Numbered from the stretch's first letter, positions 8,351 to 18,002 are shown. The stretch is 64,000 bases of DNA from Clostridiaceae bacterium (GCA_012839865.1 DUMO01000054.1:1-64000); one strand, 5' to 3'. Notes: generated by a model from the letters alone, not told the origin. Numbers and translations are program-made.

Positions 8351-9469
8351 ATGGCAAGTGTTAAGTTGAAAAATGTTTATAAAAAATACCCCGGTGGGGT
8401 CACGGCTGTCAGCGATTTCAGTCTGGATATTGAAGATAAAGAGTTTATAGTACTTGTTGGTCCTTCTGGTTGTGGCAAAACTACTACTCTGAGAATGATT
8501 GCAGGACTTGAAGAAATTACCGAAGGTGAGGTTTATATCGGTGACAAGTTCGTAAATGATGTAGCTCCGAAGGATAGAGATATAGCGATGGTTTTCCAGA
8601 GCTACGCATTGTATCCTCACATGACCGTTTTTGATAACATGGCTTTTGGATTGAAGCTCAGAAAGACTCCGAAAGATCAGATTAAGAAGAGAGTTCATGA
8701 AGCTGCAAGGATTTTGGAAATAGAACATCTGCTTGACAGAAAACCGAAAGCATTGTCGGGTGGACAAAGACAGAGGGTTGCGTTAGGACGTGCAATAGTT
8801 CGTGAACCGAAAGTTTTCTTGATGGACGAGCCACTTTCAAACCTTGACGCAAAATTGAGGGTTCAGATGAGAACTGAGATCAGCAAGCTGCATCAGAAAC
8901 TGCAAACAACTATTATCTACGTTACACACGACCAGACAGAAGCTTTGACAATGGCTAGCAGGATTGTTGTTATGAAAGATGGTTTCATTCAGCAAGTTGA
9001 CTCACCTCAAGCTCTGTACGAAAGACCTGATAATCTGTTTGTTGCAGGATTTATCGGAAGCCCGCAGATGAACTTCATCAATGTGGTAGCTGAGAAACAG
9101 GGCAATGATATTTACCTGAAGTTCGGTGGCAATTCTGTAAAACTTACAGAAGGAAAAGCCAAGAAACTCGAATCAACCGACTATGTTGGCAAAGAAATGA
9201 TTATGGGTATCAGACCTGAAGATATACATGATGAGGCTGCATATATCGAAACAATGCCTGACGCAGTTATCGACGCAGAAGTAGAAGTTGTTGAAATGCT
9301 TGGTTCAGAAACATTGTTATACATGACAATCGACGGTTCAACTTCCAACCTGATTGCTAAAGTTAATCCGAGAACAAAAGCCAGAACCGGCGATAAGATT
9401 AAGATTGCATTTGATGCAAACAAGATTCATTTGTTCGATAAGGATACTGAAAGGACAATAATGAACTAA
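8351..9469 (+). CDS. ugpC: carbohydrate ABC importer ATPase (MsmK/UgpC type)
   Basis: ATP-binding subunit of CUT1-type sugar importers, 372 aa. Walker A is GPSGCGKTT, signature LSGGQRQR, Walker [13 protein letters not shown], with the switch histidine in YVTHDQTEA; the C-terminal third is the MalK-type regulatory OB-fold. No permease or binding protein is nearby, as for the shared MsmK-type ATPases that energise several importers. AGGAGGGG precedes the ATG. The next gene is a CdaR-like regulator after a terminator. Confidence 0.93.
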   Translation: MASVKLKNVYKKYPGGVTAVSDFSLDIEDKEFIVLVGPSGCGKTTTLRMIAGLEEITEGEVYIGDKFVNDVAPKDRDIAMVFQSYALYPHMTVFDNMAFGLKLRKTPKDQIKKRVHEAARILEIEHLLDRKPKALSGGQRQRVALGRAIVREPKVFLMDEPLSNLDAKLRVQMRTEISKLHQKLQTTIIYVTHDQTEALTMASRIVVMKDGFIQQVDSPQALYERPDNLFVAGFIGSPQMNFINVVAEKQGNDIYLKFGGNSVKLTEGKAKKLESTDYVGKEMIMGIRPEDIHDEAAYIETMPDAVIDAEVEVVEMLGSETLLYMTIDGSTSNLIAKVNPRTKARTGDKIKIAFDANKIHLFDKDTERTIMN

Positions 9470-9535
9470 TGAGCGGCATTTGAGCAACCGATGGAACGGG
9501 ATTCGGTGTGAACACTTAAATTAAGCAAAGTTTTA

Positions 9536-9566
9536 AAGGGCTGTCTAATAAAAGGCAGCCTTTTCT
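9536..9566 (+). terminator. terminator after the sugar ATPase gene
   Basis: AAAGGGCTGTC pairs with GGCAGCCTTTT around an AT loop, followed by T residues. It lies 67 bases past the ATPase stop. Confidence 0.75.
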
Positions 9567-9711
9567 TATCTACAAAATTATCCTTTTAAATAAGTAGAAA
9601 AAGTGTTAAAATACTGTATAGTTAAGCAGAAATATCTTTAATTAAAGGTTTTTTTGGTTTATTGCAGAATATTATTGCTAATACCTTATACCTGGCGGGG
9701 GAGGGGATTAT

Positions 9712-10824
9712 TTGCCTTTCAGAAAATTTCAGCAATTGGCTTATCAAGTGAAGGAAATTACCGGACTTGATGCCGGGGTGATGGATATAAACGGTGATAT
9801 ACTGGCCAGCACTATTGTTTCAGAAGCAGGCAAGACCAGCCCTGTTATTCAGCAGATTCTTGAGTCCAGGAAAAAGATCCAGAGCATTGATGGGATGGCT
9901 TATCAGAAGGTTTATATAAAAAATAAAGTGCAGTATATAGTTTTTATTGAGGATAAAGACGAATTTTCTCTCAAGTACCTTGCGCTTATCGCGTTAAACA
10001 TTTCCAATCTGAAAGAGTTCTATGAAGATAAATACGACAAAGCAAGCTTCATGAAAGATGTGGTTTTCGGGAATACCTCACCCGGTGAAATACTTCAAAA
10101 ATCAAAAGAATTGCACATGGACTATCAGGCATATCGTGTAGTATTCATGATTAAAACCAACAAATCAAAAGAGATATTTACCTATGAAGTAGTACAAAGT
10201 TTGTTCCCGAATAAACTTAAGGATTTTGTCCTTGTTGCGGACGAGGAAACCACACTACTGATAAAGGAAGTCAAGTCTGATAAGGATCAGAAGGGCATAT
10301 TGAAGCTTGGACAGGTGATACTGGACACCCTGAACACTGAACTTATGGTGCAGGCATTTATAAGCGTGGGAACCGTTGTTGACAATATTGCAGATGTGAG
10401 GCGTTCTTATCAGGAGGCCCTGACAGCGCTAACAATAGGAAGGATATTTGAAAGAGACAAGACGTTTTATGATTACAGCAACCTTGGCATCGCCAGGTTG
10501 ATTTATGAGCTGCCCAAACCTTTGTGCAGGCTTTTTCTTGAGGAAGTATTCAAGGATAATGCTTTTGAAGGATTCGATACGGAGACAAACCTTACAATTC
10601 AGAAGTTTTTTGACAACAGTCTGAACATAAGCGAGACTTCAAGGCAGCTTTATATACACAGAAATACGTTGGTATACAGGCTTGACAAGATACAGAAAAT
10701 GACTGGCCTTGACTTGAGAAAATTTGACGATGCAATTATCTTAAAGATAAGCATGCTGGTAAAAATGTATCTTGAAAATGATAATGAAAATCTCCACCTG
10801 TCTCCGAAACATATAACGGAGTAG
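9712..10824 (+). CDS. CdaR/PucR-family transcriptional regulator
   Basis: 370 aa. The N-terminal part resembles a sugar-diacid-recognition sensor domain (AYQVKEITGLDAGVMD), the middle a CdaR GGDEF-like domain, and the end a PucR-type helix-turn-helix (HTH_30) with SETSRQLYIHRNTLVYRL at roughly 310-330. Start is a TTG preceded by GGAGGGG. Such proteins usually activate sugar-acid or purine genes; here it stands between a sugar ATPase and ftsE, so the target is unknown. Confidence 0.85.
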   Translation: MPFRKFQQLAYQVKEITGLDAGVMDINGDILASTIVSEAGKTSPVIQQILESRKKIQSIDGMAYQKVYIKNKVQYIVFIEDKDEFSLKYLALIALNISNLKEFYEDKYDKASFMKDVVFGNTSPGEILQKSKELHMDYQAYRVVFMIKTNKSKEIFTYEVVQSLFPNKLKDFVLVADEETTLLIKEVKSDKDQKGILKLGQVILDTLNTELMVQAFISVGTVVDNIADVRRSYQEALTALTIGRIFERDKTFYDYSNLGIARLIYELPKPLCRLFLEEVFKDNAFEGFDTETNLTIQKFFDNSLNISETSRQLYIHRNTLVYRLDKIQKMTGLDLRKFDDAIILKISMLVKMYLENDNENLHLSPKHITE

Positions 10825-10883
10825 ACATTGCAGGGGGAAGCAAAACACAAAAGAATAATCAAAATACATAAGGAAGTGTAGAG

Positions 10884-11579
10884 TTGGTAGAGTTTTCAGG
10901 CGTAACCAAAAAGTATGACAATGGCACCCTGGCGTTGTCTGATGTCAGCTTTACGATAAATGACGGTGAATTTGTTTTTATAGTGGGACCCAGTGGGTCA
11001 GGCAAGTCAACAATTATCAAGCTTATGCTGAGGGAAGAGGTTGCAACATCAGGCAAGGTGTGCGTTGACGACCAGGACCTTATGTCAATGGAAAAAGAAA
11101 AGATACCGTATTTTAGAAGAAGACTTGGAGTAGTTTTCCAGGACTTCAGACTGCTGCCCAAAAAAACGGTTTATGAAAATGTAGCTTTTGCAATGGAGAT
11201 TACCGAAGCCTTGCCCAAGGAAATAAGAAGAAGGGTGCCTATGGCTCTTGGATTGGTGGGTTTGAGCCGAAAAGCACCTGTTTATCCGAACCAATTGTCA
11301 GGTGGGGAACAGCAGAGGGTTTCATTGGCAAGAGCCATTGTGAATGACCCTGTTCTGCTGCTTGCCGATGAGCCTACCGGGAACCTGGATCCTGAAATTT
11401 CGTGGGAAATCATGCAACTTCTTGAGTCAATAAATAATCGGGGGACTACCGTTGTGGTGGCAACCCATGATAAAAACATAGTTGACCGGATGCAAAAGAG
11501 AGTTATTGAAATTAATAAAGGCAAAATTATCAGGGATCAGCAGAAAGGACTTTACAGCAATGACACTAAGAACGATTAG
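10884..11579 (+). CDS. ftsE: cell division ATP-binding protein FtsE
   Basis: 231 aa ATPase that with FtsX forms an ABC-like complex activating peptidoglycan hydrolases. Walker A GPSGSGKST, signature LSGGEQQRV, Walker B LLLADEPTGNLD. Start is TTG with AAGGAAG upstream. The gene overlaps ftsX and is followed by an M23 peptidase and ctpA, so the whole division-hydrolase module is together. Confidence 0.94.
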   Translation: MVEFSGVTKKYDNGTLALSDVSFTINDGEFVFIVGPSGSGKSTIIKLMLREEVATSGKVCVDDQDLMSMEKEKIPYFRRRLGVVFQDFRLLPKKTVYENVAFAMEITEALPKEIRRRVPMALGLVGLSRKAPVYPNQLSGGEQQRVSLARAIVNDPVLLLADEPTGNLDPEISWEIMQLLESINNRGTTVVVATHDKNIVDRMQKRVIEINKGKIIRDQQKGLYSNDTKND

Positions 11580-12459
11580 ATTTATGATAAAGGAAGGCGC
11601 AGTCAATACATATAAGAACAAATTGATGTCCCTTGCGTCAATTTGCATTGTGTCTGCCTCCCTTGTTATATTTGGGATATTTTTTCTGATTTCTCTCAAT
11701 ATATCGGCTAATATGAAGATTTTCGGGGAGCAGCCAGAGGTGGTTGTTTTTTGCGAACCGGATATGGATGAAGCACAGGCATCTTTGGTGGGAGAAAAAA
11801 TATCTGATCTTGACGAAGTCTCTTCTGTCAGGATGGTTACCAGAAAAGAATATTTTGAGACAGTAAAGGAAATGTTTGAAGGCAACACAGGTTTGCTGGA
11901 AAACCTCGACGAGACGTTTTTACCTGTCAAGTTCAATTTGATGCTGGGAGATTATGAAAAATGTGATGATATAGAAGAGAGCCTGAAGAATATTGACGGA
12001 GTCTGGGATGTGCAGTATCCTAAAAAAGTAGTCGAGTTTATCAGAAGTATTTCATATTGGCTGAGATTTTTAAGTATACTTTTAATAATCGTTTTATTAC
12101 TGATAGCGACTTTTATAATGGAGAATACGATAAAATTAACGGTACATGCAAGAGAAAAGGAAATCAGCATAATGCAGTATATTGGTGCTACAGACGGGTA
12201 CATCCGCTGGCCTTTTATCGTGGAAGGGGTAATTATCGGGTTTGCTGGCGCAATTATTGCATATGCATTTGTAGCGTACGGTTATACCATAATTGCAGAC
12301 AGTTTCAACAACGACATTTTACAAATCGGAATTGAGTTTATAAGGCTGATTGATATTCGAGACATTAGTTTTCTTCTTGTACTGTTGTTCATAATGATGG
12401 GTACTTTGGTTGGTGCCATGGGCAGTTGGATGTCCATCAGAAAATACCTTAAGGTGTAA
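11560..12459 (+). CDS. ftsX: cell division protein FtsX
   Basis: Membrane partner of FtsE, 299 aa. One N-terminal membrane segment, a large extracellular domain (about residues 45-170), then three membrane segments. The frame is open from 11482, but I start at the ATG at 11560 (MTLRTIRFMIKEG), 20 bases inside the end of ftsE, with AAAGGA upstream. The extracellular loop is the part that contacts the hydrolase or its regulator in known systems; the adjacent M23 protein is the likely partner. Confidence 0.93.
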   Translation: MTLRTIRFMIKEGAVNTYKNKLMSLASICIVSASLVIFGIFFLISLNISANMKIFGEQPEVVVFCEPDMDEAQASLVGEKISDLDEVSSVRMVTRKEYFETVKEMFEGNTGLLENLDETFLPVKFNLMLGDYEKCDDIEESLKNIDGVWDVQYPKKVVEFIRSISYWLRFLSILLIIVLLLIATFIMENTIKLTVHAREKEISIMQYIGATDGYIRWPFIVEGVIIGFAGAIIAYAFVAYGYTIIADSFNNDILQIGIEFIRLIDIRDISFLLVLLFIMMGTLVGAMGSWMSIRKYLKV

Positions 12460-12520
12460 CCTTTTATATAGATATAAAATTGGCAATACAGATTATAATA
12501 TCATGAAAGGTTTGAACAAA

Positions 12521-13648
12521 ATGAAAAAATTCTGTTTTTTGCTAATGGCAATACTTATAATTTTGGTTTCAATCATGCCGGTTTTTGCAAATGAGCTGAC
12601 TGACGCAATTAACAGCAAGGACTCAACCGAGGATAAAATTGAGGACGTGAAAAAAGAGCGGGAAGAAAACCAAAGCAAGTTGAACCAGGCCCAACAGGAG
12701 AAAAAGTACATACTGCATCTTGAAGAAGAAGCAGAAAAAGCTTACAACGAAAAACTTGAAGAAATAAAGATGTATGATGAAGAAATCAGAAAATACGAAG
12801 AATCCATAAATGAAGCCTCTGAAAGATACGAAGAGAAATTGGAGCTTTTCAAATCCAGGTTCAGGGTTATGTGCAAAAACACCATGGTATCTTATTTGCA
12901 AATGCTCATTGAATCAAAGAGTTTTGCAGAATTTTTTGAGAGGCTTCAGGTAATCAAGATTATAGTAAAGAATGACAATGAATTGCTGGAAGAGATGCTT
13001 GCGATTCAAAAGGACTACGAGTTTAAGCAAAATATTATTGCAACCGACAGGCTTGTTGTGCAAAATGAATTAAACGACATTTTGAGGTCCCTTGATTCAA
13101 TTAAAGTTTCAAGAGCTGATATTGACAGCAGGATAGATGATATAAACAGCAAGCTCAACCAATTGGAATGGCAGCTGGATGAACTCAACCGGCAGGCGGA
13201 AGAGCTCAAAGGTACAATTAACAAGCTTATAAAGACAAAGGGGATATATGTGGGTGGCAACATGTCCTGGCCGCTGCCAGCATGCCATACCATTGTATCT
13301 GATTATGGAAACCGCCTGCATCCGATATACAAGGTTTACAAAATGCATACAGGCATTGATATAGACGGAAACTATGGAGACAATATAAAAGCTGCCAACA
13401 CAGGTACGGTGATTCTGGCAGAATGGCAGTCGGGTTATGGAAATACAGTAGTTATAAACCATGGAGGTGGAATCACCACACTTTATGGTCATTGTGAGAA
13501 GCTTCTGGTAAAGGCAGGAGACTTTGTTGAAAAAGGGCAAACTATTGCAAAGGTTGGGAGCACGGGATTATCCACGGGTCCTCATTTGCATTTTGAAGTA
13601 AGGGAAAACGGTCAAACCGTGAATCCTCTAAATTACGTAAGTCCTTAA
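12521..13648 (+). CDS. EnvC-like M23 peptidase with coiled coil
   Basis: About 375 aa. Residues 1-25 are a signal peptide (hydrophobic core then VFANE), followed by a long coiled coil rich in Glu, Lys and Gln, then a LytM/M23 domain. The zinc motifs HTGIDID and HLHFEV plus YGH are present, so the peptidase looks active, unlike E. coli EnvC. I start at the ATG at 12521, ten bases after AAAGG. Directly after ftsX, it is the probable hydrolase controlled by FtsEX. Confidence 0.9.
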   Translation: MKKFCFLLMAILIILVSIMPVFANELTDAINSKDSTEDKIEDVKKEREENQSKLNQAQQEKKYILHLEEEAEKAYNEKLEEIKMYDEEIRKYEESINEASERYEEKLELFKSRFRVMCKNTMVSYLQMLIESKSFAEFFERLQVIKIIVKNDNELLEEMLAIQKDYEFKQNIIATDRLVVQNELNDILRSLDSIKVSRADIDSRIDDINSKLNQLEWQLDELNRQAEELKGTINKLIKTKGIYVGGNMSWPLPACHTIVSDYGNRLHPIYKVYKMHTGIDIDGNYGDNIKAANTGTVILAEWQSGYGNTVVINHGGGITTLYGHCEKLLVKAGDFVEKGQTIAKVGSTGLSTGPHLHFEVRENGQTVNPLNYVSP

Positions 13649-13710
13649 CTAAAAGTCTGACATTGCACAAAAATAGTGATATATGACTGTAATGCCTGCA
13701 TTATTTTAAA

Positions 13711-13740
13711 ACCCGGAATTTACTCCGGGTTTATTTGTTT
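13711..13740 (+). terminator. terminator after the M23 peptidase gene
   Basis: ACCCGGA and TCCGGGT form a stem with a short loop, followed by TTATTTGTTT. It lies about 60 bases past the stop and just before ctpA. Confidence 0.75.
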
Positions 13741-13783
13741 GGACATGGGCATATGATATAATAGCAAGGAAGGGGTGTTTAGT

Positions 13784-15019
13784 TTGAATAAAAAACGCAG
13801 GCAAATATTAGGCATAATAATTTTAATGGTTGTCACATCAGTGGTTACCTTTGCAGCAACAACCTCTGTAATTTTCGGGTGGGATTTTTTGAGGCCTCAG
13901 ACTGCAATATACTTTAATCCGAAGGAAATCAACCCTGAAAACATAGCCAAGTTTAACCGGGTTCGAAGCATATTGAAGAATTCGTTTTATGAGTCGGTGG
14001 ACGAGGATGTATTACTGGAAGGCGCCATATCGGGAATGGCAGATTCCCTTAAAGATCCTTATACAGTGTACCTGACCAGAGAACAGATGAGCGACTTTAT
14101 GGAAAAATCCAAGGGAAGCTTTTATGGTATCGGTGTCCTGGTGACAATGGACAAAGACGGCTTGTTGACCGTTGTGGAAACATACGAGGATACACCGGCA
14201 AAAAAGGCGGGCATAATGCACGGCGATAAAATAACCAAGGTTGATGGCGAGGATGTTACCGTAATTAAGGATATAAACGTAATAGTAAGCAAAATTAAAG
14301 GAGAAAAGGGAACAAAGGTAAAATTAACCGTATACCGTTCATCTGAGAATAGATTTATTGATTTCGAAATAATCAGGGACAAGATAAAAAGTACCAATAT
14401 TGAAAGCAAGGTATTGGAAAATGATATCGGATATATAAGGCTAATTGAGTTTGACAGTGAGATAGCTGCATACTTTAATGAGCATCTTGACAAGCTTTTG
14501 GGAAATGGCATAAAAGGTTTGATTATTGATGTCAGAAACAACCCGGGCGGATCATATGACCAGGTTATCAAGGTGGCGGACAGACTGCTTCCGGAAGGTG
14601 TTATTGTATCAGTGAAGGACAGATATGGAGAAGAGGTTTTTGAAAAATCCGATGCAAGAGAACTGGATATGCCGATTGTGGTTTTAGTAAACGGCAACAG
14701 TGCCAGTGCTTCGGAGATTTTGGCCGGGTCCATCAAGGACCATAATAAAGGTATTCTGGTGGGAACAAGAACCTTTGGCAAGGGGCTGGTTCAAAGCCTT
14801 ATAGAACTGGAGGACGGTTCCGGGATAAAGGTGACCATAGCCAGGTATTATACTCCATCCGGAGTATGTATTCATGGACTGGGAATTGACCCCGATGTAG
14901 AGGTGGAATTGCCGGAAGAATACAGGAACATTCATATAACCCAGATACCTGAAGGCCAGGATGTTCAGATGGAAAAAGCAATAAGTATCGTACGTGAAGA
15001 GATAGAAAAGCGGCAATGA
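13784..15019 (+). CDS. ctpA: C-terminal processing peptidase (S41, CtpA/CtpB type)
   Basis: Secreted or anchored serine protease of 411 aa. It has an N-terminal membrane anchor (about residues 6-30), a PDZ domain (about 95-175) and the S41 core. The catalytic pair is visible: the second Ser of NSASASEI (Ser308) and Lys333 in FGKGLVQ. A GTG at 13775 is possible but sits inside the ribosome site; the TTG at 13784 is correctly spaced from GGAAGGGG. CtpB cuts sporulation signalling proteins in Bacillus; its place after ftsEX suggests envelope protein processing. Confidence 0.91.
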   Translation: MNKKRRQILGIIILMVVTSVVTFAATTSVIFGWDFLRPQTAIYFNPKEINPENIAKFNRVRSILKNSFYESVDEDVLLEGAISGMADSLKDPYTVYLTREQMSDFMEKSKGSFYGIGVLVTMDKDGLLTVVETYEDTPAKKAGIMHGDKITKVDGEDVTVIKDINVIVSKIKGEKGTKVKLTVYRSSENRFIDFEIIRDKIKSTNIESKVLENDIGYIRLIEFDSEIAAYFNEHLDKLLGNGIKGLIIDVRNNPGGSYDQVIKVADRLLPEGVIVSVKDRYGEEVFEKSDARELDMPIVVLVNGNSASASEILAGSIKDHNKGILVGTRTFGKGLVQSLIELEDGSGIKVTIARYYTPSGVCIHGLGIDPDVEVELPEEYRNIHITQIPEGQDVQMEKAISIVREEIEKRQ

Positions 15020-15108
15020 AATAATGCAGGGTTAATACCTCCTAAATATGGCAACAATTAATGTATACCATATTAAATGTGCTTATTTTCGAGCCTAGGA
15101 GGGAAAGC

Positions 15109-15282
15109 ATGGCAGATGTCAATGAAAAGTTGAAATATGAAATTGCTGCTGAACTTGGTCTGTCTGAAAAGGTAAAAAAATATGGGTGGAAAAGCCTGAC
15201 ACCCAAGGAAACCGGGCGAATTGGCGGGTTGATTACAAAAAGGAAAAAGCTTATGGAAGAGCAAAAAAGCCGGCAAAATTAG
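15109..15282 (+). CDS. small acid-soluble spore protein, alpha/beta type
   Basis: 57 aa DNA-binding spore protein. It has the germination-protease recognition segment YEIAAELGL and the conserved end GRIGGLITKRKK. I start at the ATG at 15109, six bases after AGGAGGG, rather than at the upstream in-frame ATG at 15061, which has no ribosome site. Length is short for the major SASPs, so it is likely a minor SspF-like type. A hairpin overlaps its stop codon. Confidence 0.88.
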   Translation: MADVNEKLKYEIAAELGLSEKVKKYGWKSLTPKETGRIGGLITKRKKLMEEQKSRQN

Positions 15283-15293
15283 AGCCGGCTTTA
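15265..15293 (+). terminator. hairpin at the end of the SASP gene
   Basis: AAAGCCGGC and GCCGGCTTT form a perfect 9-bp stem whose loop contains the SASP stop codon. The T tract is short, so termination may be partial. Confidence 0.6.
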
Positions 15294-15465
15294 ATGCAGT
15301 GTAACAGAGCAATGTTCGCAGGAGTTGACATGCGGCCGTTGGCTCTACTGATTCCAGGACTCAATGCGTATTGGAGCATTGCCTGCCTTCAGTTTAAACA
15401 TTGTTATAAAACAAAGGGGCTGTCAGGCTGCCTGAAAGTTAAAAAAATACGGGAATGAAGTCAAA

Positions 15466-16224
15466 ATGTATGATAATTTTGCCTATATATACGACAGGTT
15501 AATGAACGATGTTGATTACTCCAATCTGGCAGGTTATATTGAGAGTATTTTTAGAAGGTATGATCTGAAACCCGGGCTTGTTCTTGATTTAGGGTGCGGC
15601 ACCGGCAGCCTGTGCATCGAGTTGTCCAAAAAAGGATATGAAATGATAGGTATTGATTTATCTTTGGACATGCTTGCCTGTGCGCGTCAAAAAGCACTGG
15701 AATGCGAAGAGGATATTCTCTTTTTAAATCAGGACATAACAAATTTTGAGTTGTATGGCACCGTGGGCGCAGTAGTAAGCCTGATGGATACCATCAACTA
15801 TATAACCAACAAACGCTCTTTGGAAAGAACCTTCAAGTTGGTTAAGAATTATCTGGACCCCGGAGGTATTTTTATTTTTGATATAAATACAGCCTATAAG
15901 TTTGAAAATGTGCTGGCGGACAATGTTTTTTACGATATTGGCGATGACGTTTCATATATATGGAAGAATGCGTACAACAGGAAGAGTAAAATCTGCCGGT
16001 TTGACCTGACCTTTTTTGTCAGGGAAGGCGGGCTGTACAGGAAATTTGATGAGGTACATTCTGAACGCTGCTATTCCATTGATGAGTTGAAGGAAATGAT
16101 TGCGGCTTCAGGACTTGATGTCCTTGATGTTTTTGATGACAAAACATTCAATGCTCCAAAGAAGAATAGCGAAAGAGTATTTTTCATATGCAGGAAGGGT
16201 ATTGATGAAGGCCGGGGGGAATAG
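15466..16224 (+). CDS. class I SAM-dependent methyltransferase
   Basis: 252 aa. Motif I is VLDLGCGTGSL near residue 40 and is followed by the acidic end of strand 2 (GIDLS). The N-terminal YDNFAYIYDRLMNDVDY is typical of YqeM-like small-molecule or tRNA-associated methyltransferases. Substrate cannot be told from the sequence. Ribosome site is weak (GGGAATGAAG). The next gene is an MGMT, about 210 bases downstream. Confidence 0.85.
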   Translation: MYDNFAYIYDRLMNDVDYSNLAGYIESIFRRYDLKPGLVLDLGCGTGSLCIELSKKGYEMIGIDLSLDMLACARQKALECEEDILFLNQDITNFELYGTVGAVVSLMDTINYITNKRSLERTFKLVKNYLDPGGIFIFDINTAYKFENVLADNVFYDIGDDVSYIWKNAYNRKSKICRFDLTFFVREGGLYRKFDEVHSERCYSIDELKEMIAASGLDVLDVFDDKTFNAPKKNSERVFFICRKGIDEGRGE

Positions 16225-16435
16225 AGTACTCTTTTTTTTTACACATTGTCTTGAATTATTTGCTGAAGGAAGGGAATTGTACTGTAGAAGCAGGTAAGTG
16301 TGTTAGCGTACTGAAAAAGCCGGTAATATGCGAAAAAACAGGAAGCATGCTAAAAAGAAGCGGGGAAGCCGGACTGCTTTGTACAGTTTGGAAATGTCAG
16401 GTTTTTTCAAAAAGCAGGGGGGGGAACAGGATACC

Positions 16436-16789
16436 ATGGGTTTATTTGAAGAGGTATACGAAGTTGTAAAGAAAATACCGGAAGGAAAGGTTGCAACGTA
16501 TGGGCAGATCGCCAAAATTATTAAAAGGCCCCGTTCTGCAAAAATTGTAGGATGGGCTCTGCACTCCAATCCTTATCCGGGAATAGTTCCCTGTCACAGG
16601 GTTGTAAACAGAAACGGGGAATTAAGCGGTGGCTTTGCTTTTGGGGGTAAAGAAATTCAAAGAAAAATGCTTGAAAATGAAAGAATAAAATTCGAAGAAG
16701 ATGGGATAATAAATCTGAAAAAATATTTATGGAATCCTGAAACAGATAATAACCAAAATGAGTACGTTGACATAAAATCACATGTGTGA
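16436..16789 (+). CDS. short methylated-DNA--cysteine methyltransferase
   Basis: 117 aa protein that is only the DNA-binding/active-site domain of O6-alkylguanine alkyltransferase. The acceptor motif IVPCHRVV is intact (Cys53), so it should be a true alkyltransferase and not an ATL protein, in which Cys is replaced. The frame is open from 16328, but the family match starts at MGLFEEVYEVVKKIPEG; I use the ATG at 16436. A run of eight Gs at 16417-16424 sits upstream and includes the likely ribosome site. Confidence 0.87.
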   Translation: MGLFEEVYEVVKKIPEGKVATYGQIAKIIKRPRSAKIVGWALHSNPYPGIVPCHRVVNRNGELSGGFAFGGKEIQRKMLENERIKFEEDGIINLKKYLWNPETDNNQNEYVDIKSHV

Positions 16790-16863
16790 TAAACTTAGCT
16801 GGTATTGACTGTGACATGTTGATTTGACAAGTCAAGTATTTTTTAGTCTTAGGAGGATTTTCA

Positions 16864-17064
16864 ATGGAAAGAGGAAAAGTTAAATGGTTTAATGCTGAAA
16901 AGGGCTTTGGTTTTATTGAAAGAGAAGGCGGAAGTGACGTTTTCGTTCATTTTTCAGCAATAAACATGGAAGGTTACAAAACTTTGGAAGAAGGAACAAA
17001 TGTAGAGTTTGAAGTTGTTGAAGGAGAAAAAGGACCCCAGGCAGTAAATGTTATCCGAGTTTAA
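16864..17064 (+). CDS. cspA: cold shock protein
   Basis: 66 aa single cold-shock domain with RNP-1-like KGFGFIE and RNP-2-like DVFVHF motifs. It binds single-stranded RNA and DNA. AGGAGG precedes the ATG by seven bases. The leader holds a small dyad TTGACaaGTCAA around 16824-16835. A strong terminator follows. Confidence 0.95.
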   Translation: MERGKVKWFNAEKGFGFIEREGGSDVFVHFSAINMEGYKTLEEGTNVEFEVVEGEKGPQAVNVIRV

Positions 17065-17092
17065 TTTGAATTCAATATAAACTTCGCCAATT

Positions 17093-17124
17093 GCCCCGAT
17101 TATCCTGGATAGTCGGGGTTTCTC
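17093..17124 (+). terminator. terminator after cspA
   Basis: CCCCGA and TCGGGG with inner TATCC/GGATA pairing form a long stem followed by TTTCTC, 30 bases after the cspA stop. Confidence 0.8.
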
Positions 17125-17450
17125 AATTTCATGGGATGTTAAAAAATTTATCCGGGAAATAAGGCAGCTTTTTTGGACTGGTGAAGATTGTTGCAACCTG
17201 CCTTATGCTGCTTAATCATACAAGAAGCATTAATGCTGTATCGGGAGGGCTTGTATTTGCTGCAATTTATCTGCTGTTCAAAAAGAAAATTTTTTCGCTG
17301 CTGGAACAGCAGATATGACATGTACAGTGGGAAAATGTCGGCAGGGCATCCTGAAACAACGTATACTGGCGGGATTGAGAGCAACATGAAGCTTTTATGA
17401 GCTGTATCAAGCAATATTAATTTAATATTTTAAAAAAGAAGAATTTGTTA
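17125..17450. other. intergenic stretch before the tRNA cluster
   Basis: No supported gene. A 70-codon open frame at 17188-17400 has no ribosome site and a cysteine-rich random-looking composition; I do not count it. Confidence 0.5.
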
Positions 17451-17479
17451 TTGACTTTGAGATTTTATTTTTGTATACT
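17451..17479 (+). promoter_or_regulatory. promoter of the tRNA cluster
   Basis: TTGACT (17451-17456), 17-bp spacer, TATACT (17474-17479). It lies 33 bases before the first tRNA and is a strong vegetative-type promoter. Confidence 0.8.
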
Positions 17480-17511
17480 ATTAAATGTTCGTACCGGAAA
17501 GAACAATAGAA

Positions 17512-17587
17512 GGGCGCTTAGCTCAGCTGGGAGAGCACCTGCCTTACAAGCAGGGGGTCATAGGTTCGATCCCTATAGTGCCCACCA
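17512..17587 (+). tRNA. tRNA-Val (UAC)
   Basis: Complete cloverleaf with acceptor GGGCGCT/AGTGCCC, T-loop GGTTCGATCC and encoded ACCA end. Anticodon TAC at 17545-17547. Confidence 0.96.
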
Positions 17588-17595
17588 TTTAAAAT

Positions 17596-17673
17596 GGCCC
17601 GGTAGTTCAGTCGGTTTAGAATGCCAGCCTGTCACGCTGGAGGTCGAGGGTTCGAGCCCCTTCCGGGTCGCCA
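17596..17673 (+). tRNA. tRNA-Asp (GUC)
   Basis: Acceptor GGCCCGG/CCGGGTC (one G-T pair), encoded GCCA end, T-loop GGTTCGAGCC. Anticodon GTC at 17631-17633. Confidence 0.96.
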
Positions 17674-17726
17674 TTTTTAATCTTAAATATATAGTGTGGG
17701 AGCTCGGTAGAATCCGGTATCCACAA

Positions 17727-17802
17727 GCCCAGATAGCTCAGTTGGTAGAGCAGTGGACTGAAAATCCTCGTGTGGCTGGTTCGATTCCGGCTCTGGGCAC
17801 CA
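17727..17802 (+). tRNA. tRNA-Phe (GAA)
   Basis: Acceptor GCCCAGA/TCTGGGC with encoded ACCA. Anticodon loop CTGAAAA gives GAA at 17760-17762. Confidence 0.96.
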
Positions 17803-17806
17803 AAAT

Positions 17807-17881
17807 GCGGGTTTAACTCAGCGGTAGAGTGTCACCTTGCCAAGGTGAAAGTCGCGAGTTCAAATCTCGTAACCCGCTCCA
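17807..17881 (+). tRNA. tRNA-Gly (GCC)
   Basis: Acceptor GCGGGTT/AACCCGC with encoded TCCA. Anticodon GCC at 17839-17841. A terminator-like hairpin follows. Confidence 0.96.
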
Positions 17882-17890
17882 ATAGAAAAA

Positions 17891-17921
17891 GACTGTTGGC
17901 TTTCTGCTAACAGTCGTTTTT
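17891..17921 (+). terminator. terminator-like hairpin between tRNA-Gly and tRNA-Cys
   Basis: GACTGTT/AACAGTC stem, short loop, then GTTTTT. The tRNA-Cys begins at the very next base, so this hairpin may reduce but not abolish read-through, or tRNA-Cys has another source of transcription. Confidence 0.7.
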
Positions 17922-17996
<75 letters not shown>

Positions 17997-18002
17997 AATA
18001 AG

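Noticed and set aside
13745-13762. Extended -10 right before ctpA
   Set aside because: TGATATAAT is there, but transcription would start inside the ribosome site, leaving a leader of about 15 nt; too uncertain to list.
15186-15458. 90-codon frame after the SASP gene
   Set aside because: Overlaps the SASP gene and its hairpin; composition is not protein-like and there is no ribosome site.
17445-17816. Long open frame over the tRNA cluster
   Set aside because: It translates tRNA genes; not a protein.
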